Source of the DNA: Pseudomonadota bacterium
Lineage (GTDB): Bacteria > Pseudomonadota > Alphaproteobacteria > Rhizobiales > Xanthobacteraceae
NCBI GenBank assembly: GCA_963205465.1
Contig: CAUJKG010000271.1
Location: 1-8,841, forward strand
DNA: 8,841 nucleotides
Reading direction: 5' to 3'
The notes below the pieces were generated by a model. The model saw only the letters and a list, made by a program, of their open reading frames with translations. It was not told the DNA's origin and did not search any database. The stretch's first letter is position 1, and each line of letters opens with the position of its first letter. Of the stretch, positions 1-6,194 are shown in pieces. The translations under genes were made by a program, and so were the position numbers.

Positions 1-1
1 C

Positions 2-301
2 CGGGTGAACGATTTTCTCTCCGGCCTCTTTCTCGGCGTCGGCATCCGCCTGGTCGATTTCAAGATGGAATGCGGCAGACTGTGGGACAACGACATGGTC
101 CGCATCGTCGTCGCCGACGAGATCAGTCCGGATTCGTGCCGCCTGTGGGACATCAAGACGGCCGACAAGCTCGACACGGACCGCTGCCGCCGCGACATGG
201 GCGGCCTGATCGAGGCCTATACCGAAGTCGCCCGCCGTCTCGGCATTATTTCCGATAACGAGCCGCCGCAGGGCACCGGGCCGGTGCTGGTGAAAAGCTA
301 G
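2..301 (+). CDS. purC: Phosphoribosylaminoimidazole-succinocarboxamide synthase (SAICAR synthetase), C-terminal part
   Basis: This is the 3' end of purC, open at the left window edge; about 99 residues remain of a family whose short bacterial form is about 235-255 residues. The enzyme joins aspartate to CAIR using ATP in de novo purine synthesis, in the cytoplasm. The visible part begins RVNDFLSGLFLGVGIRLVDF and continues with the family signature ADEISPDSCRLWD (about residues 37-49 of the fragment), which forms part of the substrate and metal site region, followed by the C-terminal helix with AYTEVARRLGI. The reading frame runs in from base 2; the GTG at base 5 is internal, not a start. The stop codon TAG shares its last base with the first base of a palindromic repeat (301-349). 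purS follows on the same strand after 205 bases, as is common in alphaproteobacteria. Confidence 0.95.
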   Translation, partial: RVNDFLSGLFLGVGIRLVDFKMECGRLWDNDMVRIVVADEISPDSCRLWDIKTADKLDTDRCRRDMGGLIEAYTEVARRLGIISDNEPPQGTGPVLVKS

Positions 302-349
302 AGCATGATCCTGAAAAGTGCGAAGCGGTTTTCGGAAAAGATCATGCTC
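301..349. repeat. Palindromic intergenic element, RIME-like (first palindrome)
   Basis: Perfect 10-base inverted arms, GAGCATGATC at 301-310 and GATCATGCTC at 340-349, enclose a smaller inverted pair GAAAA (313-317) and TTTTC (329-333). The sequence strongly resembles the widespread rhizobial intergenic palindromes that begin with AGAGCATGAT, which I associate with RIME-type mosaic elements; the family name is from memory and unverified. The left arm starts on the last base of the purC stop codon. No T-run follows the right arm, so it is not a standard intrinsic terminator, though the hairpin could stabilise the purC mRNA end. Confidence 0.75.
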
Positions 350-368
350 AATCAAACAGATGAGCGAC

Positions 369-399
369 GAGTCTGATTCAACGCAGTTGAATCAGACTC
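369..399. repeat. Perfect palindrome with 14-base arms (second palindrome of the element)
   Basis: GAGTCTGATTCAAC at 369-382 and GTTGAATCAGACTC at 386-399 are exact reverse complements separated by only GCA. It follows the first palindrome by 19 bases, and this pair-of-palindromes arrangement is typical of rhizobial mosaic repeats. It is AT-richer than its surroundings. The bases after it (TAAAG) do not form a T-tract, so terminator function is unlikely on the + strand. Confidence 0.75.
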
Positions 400-506
400 T
401 AAAGTAGCCTTGCGTCTTCGTGCTGCATTTCTGATGTGGATGTTCGGCGGGGGCGATTGCCCCCGTCTGCGTTTCGGCTAAAGGGTTCTCAAAGAGAGGT
501 CTTCCC
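400..506 (+). promoter_or_regulatory. purS leader region with a strong GC hairpin and ribosome binding site
   Basis: The hairpin CGGGGGC (448-454), loop GATT, GCCCCCG (459-465) lies 41 bases upstream of the purS start. It is followed by TCTGCG rather than a T-run, so it is not a canonical intrinsic terminator. The purS ribosome binding site GAGAGG is at 494-499, 7 bases before ATG. I could not pick a convincing -35/-10 pair in this stretch, and I see no purine riboswitch core. The hairpin could be a leader control element, an mRNA stabiliser or the edge of the repeat cluster. Confidence 0.45.
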
Positions 507-749
507 ATGAAAGCCCGCGTTACCGTCACCCTGAAAAACGGCGTTCTGGACCCGCAGGGCAAGGCCATCGAAGGCGCGCTGAAATCCCTCGGCATCGAAG
601 GCGTGGAAAGTGTGCGCCAGGGCAAGGTTTTCGAGATCGAACTCAGCGCCGGCGACAGGGTCAAGGCGGAAGCTGCGTTGAAAGCCGCCGCCGACAAGCT
701 GCTCGCCAACACCGTCGTCGAGAATTATCGCGTTGAGGTGCTGAGCTAA
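507..749 (+). CDS. purS: Phosphoribosylformylglycinamidine synthase subunit PurS
   Basis: PurS is the small structural subunit of the three-part FGAM synthetase (PurS, PurQ, PurL) found in Bacillus, archaea and alphaproteobacteria. It dimerises and bridges the glutaminase PurQ to the small PurL so that ammonia can be channelled. The 80-residue product has normal family length and recognisable blocks: VTLKNGVLDPQGKAIEGAL near the N terminus (about residues 7-25), GIEGVESVRQGKVFEIEL in the middle (about 29-46), and a C-terminal helix and strand ending ENYRVEVL. The start ATG has a good ribosome binding site (GAGAGG, 7 bases upstream). purQ begins 4 bases after the stop, which suggests co-translation. 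It is probably the first gene of the purSQL unit, separated from purC by the repeat cluster. Confidence 0.96.
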   Translation: MKARVTVTLKNGVLDPQGKAIEGALKSLGIEGVESVRQGKVFEIELSAGDRVKAEAALKAAADKLLANTVVENYRVEVLS

Positions 750-753
750 GCCG

Positions 754-1452
754 ATGAAAGCCGCAGTCGTTCTTTTCCCCGGCTCCAATCGCGAAGGCGA
801 CGTCGCAAGCGCGATCAAGCGTATCTCCGGCAAGGCCGCGAATATCGTCTGGCACGCGGACAGCGAACTGCCCGCCAACACCGATCTCGTCGTGCTGCCC
901 GGCGGCTTTTCTTACGGCGACTATCTGCGCTGCGGGGCGATCGCCGCGCGCGCGCCGATCATGAACGCAGTTCGCGCGCACGCCGAACGCGGCGGGCTTG
1001 TGCTTGGCATCTGCAACGGCTTCCAGATCCTCTGCGAAGCGCAGCTGTTGCCCGGCGTGCTTCAGCGCAACGCGCAGCTTCGCTTCATGTGCCGTGAGGT
1101 TTATCTGCGCGTCGAGCGCTCGGATACGCCCTACTCCCGGCGCTACAATGCCGGCGACGTGTTGAAAATCCCGGTCGCGCATGGCGAAGGCAATTACACC
1201 GCGGACGACGAGACCATCAAACGCCTCGAAGGCGACGGCCGCGTGCTGTTCCGCTACGTTTCGCCCGAGGGCAAGCTCGACCCGAAGTGGAATCATAACG
1301 GCGCGACCAACGCCATTGCCGGCATTCTGTCTGAAAAGCTGAACGTGCTCGGCCTGATGCCGCATCCGGAAAACCACGTCGATCCGATGATAGGCCCCAC
1401 CGACGGCCGCGGATTGTTCGAAAGCATCAATACCGTCCTGGAGGCGGCGTGA
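754..1452 (+). CDS. purQ: Phosphoribosylformylglycinamidine synthase subunit PurQ (glutaminase)
   Basis: PurQ is the class I glutamine amidotransferase subunit of FGAM synthetase: it hydrolyses glutamine and passes ammonia to PurL. The 232-residue protein begins MKAAVVLFPGSNREGD, contains VVLPGGFSYGDYLRCGAIA (about residues 46-64), the nucleophile elbow GICNGFQ with catalytic Cys87, and the His-Glu part of the triad in MPHPENH (His204, Glu206). Length is typical of the family (about 220-235). The start has no close strong ribosome binding site; the purS stop lies 4 bases upstream, so translational coupling is likely. Its TGA stop overlaps the GTG start of purL in a GTGA arrangement (1449-1452), which favours equal production of the two interacting subunits. 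Confidence 0.97.
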   Translation: MKAAVVLFPGSNREGDVASAIKRISGKAANIVWHADSELPANTDLVVLPGGFSYGDYLRCGAIAARAPIMNAVRAHAERGGLVLGICNGFQILCEAQLLPGVLQRNAQLRFMCREVYLRVERSDTPYSRRYNAGDVLKIPVAHGEGNYTADDETIKRLEGDGRVLFRYVSPEGKLDPKWNHNGATNAIAGILSEKLNVLGLMPHPENHVDPMIGPTDGRGLFESINTVLEAA

Positions 1453-3662
1453 ATATTTCCAACACCGTCAAGATCACACCCGAACTCGTCGCCGAACATG
1501 GCTTGAAGCCCGACGAGTACGAGCGGATTCTGAAGCTCATCGGCCGCGAACCTTCCATCACCGAGCTCGGAATTTTCTCGGCGATGTGGAACGAGCACTG
1601 CTCGTACAAGTCCTCGAAGGTGCACCTGAAGACGCTCCCCGTCACCGGCCCCATCGTCATTCAGGGCCCCGGCGAGAACGCCGGCGTCATCGACATCGGC
1701 GACGGCCTCGCCTGCGTCTTCAAGATGGAAAGCCACAACCACCCGTCCTTCATCGAGCCCTACCAGGGCGCGACCACGGGCGTCGGCGGCATCCTGCGCG
1801 ACGTCTTCACCATGGGCGCGCGCCCGATCGCGTGCCTCAACGCGCTGCGCTTCGGCTCGCCGGATCATCCGAGAACGCGCCATCTGGTTTCCGGCGTCGT
1901 CGCGGGCATCGGTGGCTACGGCAACTCGTTCGGCGTTCCTACGGTTGCGGGCTCGGTCGGGTTTCATTCGCGCTATGACGGCAACATTCTCGTCAACGCG
2001 ATGGCGGTCGGCATCGCGGACGCAGACAAGATCTTCTACGCCAAGGCCACCGGCGTCGGCCTTCCCGTGGTCTATCTCGGCTCTAAGACCGGCCGCGACG
2101 GCATCCATGGCGCGACCATGGCTTCTGCCGAATTCGGCGAAGGCGCCGAAGAGAAGCGCCCGACTGTGCAAGTCGGCGATCCTTTCGCGGAAAAGCTCCT
2201 GCTCGAGGCGTGCCTCGAAATCATGGCCAAGGACTGCGTCGTTGCGATTCAGGACATGGGTGCCGCCGGCCTCACCTGCTCCGCGGTCGAGATGGGCGCG
2301 AAGGGCGATCTCGGCATCACACTCGATCTCGAGAAAGTGCCGGTGCGCGAAGAAGCGATGACGGCCTACGAGATGATGCTCTCCGAAAGCCAGGAGCGCA
2401 TGTTGATGGTGCTCAAGCCCGGTAAGGAAGCCGAGGCGGAAGCCATCTTCAAGAAATGGGGCCTCGACTTCGCGATCGTCGGCTACACCACCGATACGCT
2501 GCGTTTCCTCATCCGCCACAATGGCGAGGAAATGGCCGATCTCCCCATCAAGGAACTCGGTGATCAGGCCCCCGAATACAATCGCCCCTTCACGGAGTCT
2601 CCGAAGCTCCCTGTTCTCGACGCCGCTTCCGTTCCCGCGCCGACCTCGCTCGGCGATGCGCTTGGAAAGCTCGTGGGCTCGCCCGACCTCTGCTCCAAGC
2701 GCTGGGTCTGGGAACAATACGACCACCTCATTCTGAACAACACCGTGCAACGTCCGGGCGGCGATGCCGCGGTGGTGCGCGTACAGGATGGCCCGAAAGC
2801 ACTCGCGCTCTGCACCGACGTGACGCCGCGCTATTGCGAGGCCGATCCCTTCGAAGGCGGCAAGCAGGCGGTCGCCGAATGCTGGCGCAATCTTACCGCC
2901 GTGGGCTCGACCCCGCTTGCGATCACCGACAACCTCAACTTCGGCAACCCCGAACGGCCGGAGATCATGGGCCAGTTCGTCGGCTGCATTCGCGGCATCA
3001 AGGAAGCCTGCCTCGCGCTGAATTTCCCGGTCGTGTCGGGGAACGTCTCGCTCTACAACGAGACGCAGGGCCGCGGCATCCTGCCGACCCCCACCATCGG
3101 CGGCGTCGGCCTCCTGAAAAACTTCGAACAGTCCGCGACCCTCGCCTTCAAGGCCTCCGGCGAGGCGATCCTGCTGATCGGCGAAACCCGTGGGCATCTC
3201 GGCCAGTCGGCTTATCTCGCGACGTTGTTCGGCCGCGAGGAAGGCGCACCGCCGCCGGTCGATCTCACGGCTGAAAAGCGCCACGGCGATTTCGTCCGCG
3301 ACCTGATTGCGAAAGGCCGCGTCACCGCCGTGCATGACTGCTCGGACGGCGGTTTGCTGGTCGCGCTCGCGGAAATGGCCATGGCCTCCGGCATCGGCGC
3401 CAAGCTCGAAGCCGCACCCAGCGGATTGCCAGCGCACGCGTTCTGGTTTGGGGAAGATCAAGCGCGCTACGTCCTGACCGTCCCGGCAGCGGCGGCCCCG
3501 GAAATCGAGAGCGCCGCCAAGGCCGCCGGCATTCCAGCCCTGCGCCTTGGCGTCACGGCCGGCGAGCAATTGACCTTGCCCGGAGAAAACCCAATATCAG
3601 TCGCAGAACTGAAACAACGGCACGAATCCTGGCTGCCGGATTACATGGCGGGTAACGGCTAG
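1449..3662 (+). CDS. purL: Phosphoribosylformylglycinamidine synthase subunit PurL (small type)
   Basis: PurL is the ATP-dependent synthetase subunit that converts FGAR and ammonia to FGAM. At 737 residues it is the small PurL that needs separate PurS and PurQ, unlike the roughly 1300-residue fused enzyme of E. coli. Visible family motifs are FSAMWNEHCSYKSSK (active-site His50), GPGENAGVIDIGDG (about 73-86), the metal and nucleotide block ESHNHPS (94-100) and TTGVGGILRDV (109-119). The second half repeats the AIR-synthetase-like fold, with DNLNFGNPE and VSGNVSLYNE and, near the C terminus, VHDCSDGGLLVALAEMA. The start is GTG at 1449, supported by GGAGG at 1440-1444 and by the overlap with purQ; no upstream alternative exists inside a sensible distance. 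A bolA-like gene starts 25 bases after the stop with no terminator between. Confidence 0.97.
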   Translation: MNISNTVKITPELVAEHGLKPDEYERILKLIGREPSITELGIFSAMWNEHCSYKSSKVHLKTLPVTGPIVIQGPGENAGVIDIGDGLACVFKMESHNHPSFIEPYQGATTGVGGILRDVFTMGARPIACLNALRFGSPDHPRTRHLVSGVVAGIGGYGNSFGVPTVAGSVGFHSRYDGNILVNAMAVGIADADKIFYAKATGVGLPVVYLGSKTGRDGIHGATMASAEFGEGAEEKRPTVQVGDPFAEKLLLEACLEIMAKDCVVAIQDMGAAGLTCSAVEMGAKGDLGITLDLEKVPVREEAMTAYEMMLSESQERMLMVLKPGKEAEAEAIFKKWGLDFAIVGYTTDTLRFLIRHNGEEMADLPIKELGDQAPEYNRPFTESPKLPVLDAASVPAPTSLGDALGKLVGSPDLCSKRWVWEQYDHLILNNTVQRPGGDAAVVRVQDGPKALALCTDVTPRYCEADPFEGGKQAVAECWRNLTAVGSTPLAITDNLNFGNPERPEIMGQFVGCIRGIKEACLALNFPVVSGNVSLYNETQGRGILPTPTIGGVGLLKNFEQSATLAFKASGEAILLIGETRGHLGQSAYLATLFGREEGAPPPVDLTAEKRHGDFVRDLIAKGRVTAVHDCSDGGLLVALAEMAMASGIGAKLEAAPSGLPAHAFWFGEDQARYVLTVPAAAAPEIESAAKAAGIPALRLGVTAGEQLTLPGENPISVAELKQRHESWLPDYMAGNG

Positions 3663-3687
3663 CCCCGCCTTTTTGAGGTGAACGACG

Positions 3688-3924
3688 ATGGCAATGGAAG
3701 CGGTGGAAATCGAGCGCCTGATCAAGGAGGCCCTTCCCGACGCTTCCGTCGAAATCCGCGACCTCGCCGGCGACAACAACCATTATGCGGCCACGGTTAT
3801 TTCCAATAGTTTCAAGGGAAAGAGCCGCGTACAACAGCACCAGATGGTGTATGCGGCCTTGAAAGGTCAGATGGGCGGCGTGCTTCACGCCCTCGCACTA
3901 CAAACCGGCACCCCGGAAGGGTGA
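3688..3924 (+). CDS. BolA/IbaG-like family protein
   Basis: This 78-residue protein is a small BolA-family member of the IbaG/BolA2 type. Family members partner with monothiol CGFS glutaredoxins and hold or transfer a shared [2Fe-2S] cluster; some affect iron sensing or stress responses. The visible signature is a central GDNNHYAATVIS followed by FKGKSRVQQHQMVYAALKGQ and MGGVLHALALQT; the conserved His of the C-terminal LHALAL segment is a usual cluster-ligand candidate. The N-terminal helix EIERLIKEALPDA is also typical. The variant GDNNHY differs slightly from the GDGDHY I expect in close relatives. The start ATG at 3688 has GAGG at 3675-3678, 9 bases upstream; a second in-frame ATG at 3694 is possible. 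The gene for the expected partner glutaredoxin follows after 22 bases, supporting this assignment. Confidence 0.92.
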   Translation: MAMEAVEIERLIKEALPDASVEIRDLAGDNNHYAATVISNSFKGKSRVQQHQMVYAALKGQMGGVLHALALQTGTPEG

Positions 3925-3946
3925 TTTCAGGACATTGAAGACTGCC

Positions 3947-4279
3947 ATGAGCATTCAGGATTTCATCAAGAACGAAGTGACCTCGAACGATGTCGTGCTC
4001 TTCATGAAGGGCACGCCGCAGTTCCCGCAATGCGGCTTCTCCGGTCAGGTCGTGCAGATCCTCGACTATGTCGGCGCGCCCTATAAAGGCATCAACGTGC
4101 TCGACTCCGCCGAGCTCCGCCAGGGCATCAAGGACTTCGCCAGCTGGCCGACCATCCCGCAGCTCTACGTGAAGGGCGAATTCGTCGGCGGAGCGGACAT
4201 CGTGCGCGAGATGTTCCAGTCCGGCGAGTTGCAGACGTTCCTCAGCGAAAAGGGCGTCAGCGTCGGCGCGCGGGCGTAA
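3947..4279 (+). CDS. grxD: Monothiol glutaredoxin of the CGFS type (Grx4/GrxD)
   Basis: This is a single-domain monothiol glutaredoxin of 110 residues. Such proteins bind a [2Fe-2S] cluster with glutathione and deliver it to targets, often as a complex with BolA-type proteins. The sequence shows VVLFMKGTPQFPQCGFS with the active-site CGFS at residues 29-32, the Lys21 that normally contacts glutathione, WPTIPQLYVKGEFVGGADIV (67-86) with the cis-proline loop TIP and the GG-D motif of the glutathione site. I chose ATG 3947 rather than the in-frame TTG at 3935 because GAAG sits 6 bases upstream of the ATG and homologues begin MSIQDFI-like. The gene follows the bolA-like gene by 22 bases and probably ends the purS-grxD transcript; a terminator lies about 80 bases downstream. 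Confidence 0.96.
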   Translation: MSIQDFIKNEVTSNDVVLFMKGTPQFPQCGFSGQVVQILDYVGAPYKGINVLDSAELRQGIKDFASWPTIPQLYVKGEFVGGADIVREMFQSGELQTFLSEKGVSVGARA

Positions 4280-4283
4280 GTTT

Positions 4284-4340
4284 CTGCCGTCGTCCCGGCC
4301 AAGCGGCGCGAATGCGCCGCGCGAGGCGTAGGCGAGGACG
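4284..4340. repeat. Imperfect GC-rich palindromic repeat between grxD and rpsD
   Basis: A 7-base perfect stem GCGGCGC (4303-4309), loop GAAT, GCGCCGC (4314-4320) sits inside a looser outer pairing between CGTC-containing sequence near 4289-4298 and GAGGACG at 4334-4340. The wording (CGTCGTCCCGGCC, then alternating GCG and GAGGC) is like degenerate dispersed palindromes common in Bradyrhizobium-type genomes. It has no T-run. Family membership needs a genome search. Confidence 0.4.
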
Positions 4341-4361
4341 CCAAGACGAGCACGCAGAATG

Positions 4362-4395
4362 AAAAAAGCCGCCCCACAGGGCGGCTTTTTCTTTT
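4362..4395. terminator. Bidirectional intrinsic terminator between convergent grxD and rpsD
   Basis: GCCGCCC (4368-4374), loop CACA (4375-4378) and GGGCGGC (4379-4385) form a perfect 7-base GC stem. It is flanked by A6 on the left (4362-4367) and by T5-C-T4 on the right (4386-4395). On the + strand it ends with a T-tract after grxD; on the - strand the A6 reads as a T-tract after rpsD, whose stop is 27 bases before it. It is therefore a compact terminator for both transcripts. Confidence 0.85.
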
Positions 4396-4416
4396 CGGAT
4401 CGTCGCGCGGAAAGAA

Positions 4417-5034
4417 TTAGCGCGAGTAGAATTCGACCACCAGATGCGGTTCCATCTGCACCGGGAACGGCACCTCGGTCAGCACCGGCACGCGGGTATA
4501 TTTCGCGGTCATCTTGGTGTGATCGGCGTCGATGTAATCCGGCACGTCGCGTTCGGCGAGCTGGGTCGCTTCCAGCACGAGCGGAAGCTGCTTCGACTTT
4601 TCCTTGATCGACACGACGTCGCCCGGCTCCAGACGCATGCTCGGGATCGTCGCCTTCTTGCCGTTCACCAGCACATGGCCGTGGTTGATGAACTGGCGGG
4701 CGGCGAACACGGTAGAGACGAACTTCGCGCGATAGACGATGGCGTCAAGGCGGCTCTCAAGCAGACCGATCAGGAGCGCGCCGGTGTCACCGCGGCGGCG
4801 GACCGATTCTTTATAGATGCCGAGGAACTGCTTCTCGGAAATGTTGCCGTAATAGCCCTTGAGCTTCTGCTTGGCGCGCAGCTGCACGCCGAAGTCCGAC
4901 GGACGGCCCTTGCGGCGCTGACCGTGCTGGCCGGGGCCATATTCGCGGCGGTTGACGGGGCTCTTCGGGCGGCCCCAGATATTTTCGCCCATGCGGCGGT
5001 CAAGCTTGTGCTTGGCCGAGTGACGCTTCGACAT
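4417..5034 (-). CDS. rpsD: 30S ribosomal protein S4
   Basis: S4 is a primary 16S rRNA binding protein that nucleates assembly of the 30S body and contributes to decoding fidelity. The 205-residue product starts MSKRHSAKHKLDRRMGENIW, continues with GRPKSPVNRREYGPGQHGQ and GRPSDFGVQLRAKQKLK, and has the S4 RNA-binding domain around residues 93-155 (SRLDAIVYRAKF, AARQFINHGHVLVNGKK, LEPGDVVSIKEKS). It lacks the N-terminal zinc-binding cysteines found in some S4 proteins. The frame is open upstream to 5250, but ATG 5034 is chosen because it matches the family N terminus and has AGAGGA 6 bases upstream. It is transcribed alone toward grxD, with a promoter candidate at 5173-5201 and a shared terminator at 4362-4395. 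Confidence 0.98.
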   Translation of the reverse strand: MSKRHSAKHKLDRRMGENIWGRPKSPVNRREYGPGQHGQRRKGRPSDFGVQLRAKQKLKGYYGNISEKQFLGIYKESVRRRGDTGALLIGLLESRLDAIVYRAKFVSTVFAARQFINHGHVLVNGKKATIPSMRLEPGDVVSIKEKSKQLPLVLEATQLAERDVPDYIDADHTKMTAKYTRVPVLTEVPFPVQMEPHLVVEFYSR

Positions 5035-5172
5035 CGCAAATCCTCTTCGCGTTGGATTGCGCCCTCCTTTGCGGACCCAACTGGGCCAGCCGACAGGCGA
5101 ACTTCCGAGCGCCGGAACTGACCTGAAGCCAATTCCGATTAGGAAGGCCGCCACGGGTGCGGGAAGTGCGTG

Positions 5173-5201
5173 GGGATAAAGGGTCGGACGGACCCTGTCA
5201 A
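5173..5201 (-). promoter_or_regulatory. Candidate sigma-70-type promoter for rpsD overlapping the murI stop
   Basis: Read on the - strand, TTGACA (5201-5196) is followed by a 17-base spacer and TATCCC (5178-5173). The -35 hexamer is a perfect consensus and the spacing is ideal; the -10 is weak but fits high-GC alphaproteobacterial promoters. The predicted transcript start is near 5166, giving a leader of about 130 bases before the rpsD ATG. The -35 contains the TGA stop of murI. The spacer contains a GGGTC...GACCC inverted pair followed by TTTAT, which might act as a weak murI terminator. Confidence 0.55.
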
Positions 5202-6010
5202 ACGGCCTCCCCGGCCGGCTCGATCCCGAAGGATTGCAAGGACTTGGCAAGCGCCACTCCGGGCGCCTTCCCGCTCGTGAAATGCGCCCGGATCGGCGCG
5301 GTCACCATCGGGCCGGGAGTCGGCAGCAGGCTCGCAACCCGGCGCGCGATCGCGGGCGCCGGATCGATCCACTCCACTGGCCAGGGGGCGAGCTGCTTCA
5401 ATCGCCCGAGCAGCAGCGGATAATGGGTGCAGGCCAGCACCACCGTATCGGTCTTGCGCCCGTCTTCGCGAAACGCAGGCGCGATCTCCGCGGCGATGCG
5501 GTCGTCGGCCGCCTCTTCCCCGCGCAAATAGGCTTCCGCGAGCGGAGCGAGGTGAGCGCTGCCGACCAGATCGACCTGGCAGTCGCCGGCGAATTCCTCG
5601 ATCAGCGCGCGGGTGTAATCGCGCTTCACGGTGCCCGGCGTCGCCAGCACCGAAATCCGCTTGGTCTTCGACTGCGCGCAGGCCGGCTTGATCGCGGGCA
5701 CGGTTCCGACGAACGGGATCGAATGTTTGGCGCGCAACACGGGTAGCGTGAGCGTGGACGCGGTATTGCAGGCGATCACGGCAAGCGACGGCCGATAGCG
5801 GGCAATCAGTTCATCCATCACGGCGGAAACCCGCGCGATCAGCGCCTCGTCTTCCAGCCGCCCGTAGGGAAACACCGCATCGTCGGCGGCATAGACGAGG
5901 TTCAGATCGCGCCGGCTCGCCGCAATCTCGCGCAGAACCGTGAGTCCGCCGAGGCCGGAATCGAACACCAGCACGGTCGGGTTTAGGGGAATCGATGCGG
6001 CTGCGGTCAT
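5198..6010 (-). CDS. murI: Glutamate racemase
   Basis: MurI interconverts L- and D-glutamate in the cytoplasm, supplying D-Glu for peptidoglycan. The 270-residue protein has normal length and the expected motifs: VLVFDSGLGGLTVL with Asp17-Ser18, a substrate loop with FPYG (47-50), the first catalytic cysteine in IACNTAS (Cys81), and the second in LACTHYPLL (Cys194, His196). The usual Gly before the second cysteine is Ala here, a mild change. The C-terminal 20 or so residues are variable, as in other members. The ATG at 6010 is the only reasonable start, but no Shine-Dalgarno sequence precedes it, and a complex repeat ends 32 bases upstream. rpsD lies 163 bases downstream on the same strand with its own promoter candidate. 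Confidence 0.95.
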   Translation of the reverse strand: MTAAASIPLNPTVLVFDSGLGGLTVLREIAASRRDLNLVYAADDAVFPYGRLEDEALIARVSAVMDELIARYRPSLAVIACNTASTLTLPVLRAKHSIPFVGTVPAIKPACAQSKTKRISVLATPGTVKRDYTRALIEEFAGDCQVDLVGSAHLAPLAEAYLRGEEAADDRIAAEIAPAFREDGRKTDTVVLACTHYPLLLGRLKQLAPWPVEWIDPAPAIARRVASLLPTPGPMVTAPIRAHFTSGKAPGVALAKSLQSFGIEPAGEAV

Positions 6011-6018
6011 TTCGTAGT

Positions 6019-6047
6019 TTGTAGCGCGACACGGTCATTGGCGTCAT
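6019..6047 (-). promoter_or_regulatory. Weak promoter candidate for murI, using the end of the repeat
   Basis: On the - strand ATGACG (6047-6042) is separated by 17 bases from CTACAA (6024-6019). The -35 candidate is exactly the terminal hexamer of the palindromic repeat at 6042-6191. The implied transcript start is within about 0-2 bases of the murI ATG, matching the lack of a ribosome binding site. Both boxes match consensus only partly, so this is tentative. Confidence 0.3.
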
Positions 6048-6191
6048 GCCCGCGAAAGCGGGCATCCAGTAACCCCTTTGGCCGCTGTGGTTACTGGATT
6101 CCGGGTCTCGCTCCGCATGGCGGATTTATCCGGCTTGCGGGCTCCTGGATGCGAAGTCGGATAAACCCGCCTCCGCTCGCCCGGAATGACG
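6042..6191. repeat. Complex palindromic intergenic repeat upstream of murI
   Basis: A 150-base element is bounded by CGTCAT (6042-6047) and ATGACG (6186-6191). Inside are ATGCCCGC (6046-6053), loop GAAA, GCGGGCAT (6058-6065); ATCCAGTAACC (6064-6074) pairing with GGTTACTGGAT (6089-6099); ATTCCGGG (6098-6105) pairing with CCCGGAAT (6180-6187); and GGCGGATTTATCCG (6119-6132) pairing with CGGATAAACCCGCC (6158-6171) with one mismatch. The wording resembles dispersed repeats common between genes in Bradyrhizobium and Rhodopseudomonas. It fills nearly the whole gap between the exported-protein gene and murI, with no reading frame that looks real. Confidence 0.8.
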
Positions 6192-6194
6192 AAT

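Noticed and set aside
301..399. CRISPR-like or terminator reading of the paired palindromes
   Set aside because: The two palindromes differ in sequence, there are only two, no spacer-repeat periodicity is present, and no T-run follows either hairpin.
400..506. Purine riboswitch upstream of purS
   Set aside because: I see only one simple hairpin and no three-way junction with the conserved loop sequences.
661..1377. Open frame of 238 codons on the - strand opposite purS/purQ
   Set aside because: It is antisense to well-supported purS and purQ and has no family resemblance.
1293..3569. Open frame of 758 codons on the - strand opposite purL
   Set aside because: It is entirely antisense to purQ/purL, which have full family motifs. 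Its arginine, glycine and alanine-rich translation shows no family signature; long stop-free antisense frames are expected in GC-rich coding DNA.
3935..3946. TTG start for grxD four codons upstream
   Set aside because: ATG 3947 has better ribosome binding site spacing and matches the family N terminus.
5035..5250. Long N-terminal extension of rpsD starting at 5250
   Set aside because: S4 proteins start MSKR-like; ATG 5034 has a ribosome binding site, and the extension would overlap murI and the promoter candidate.
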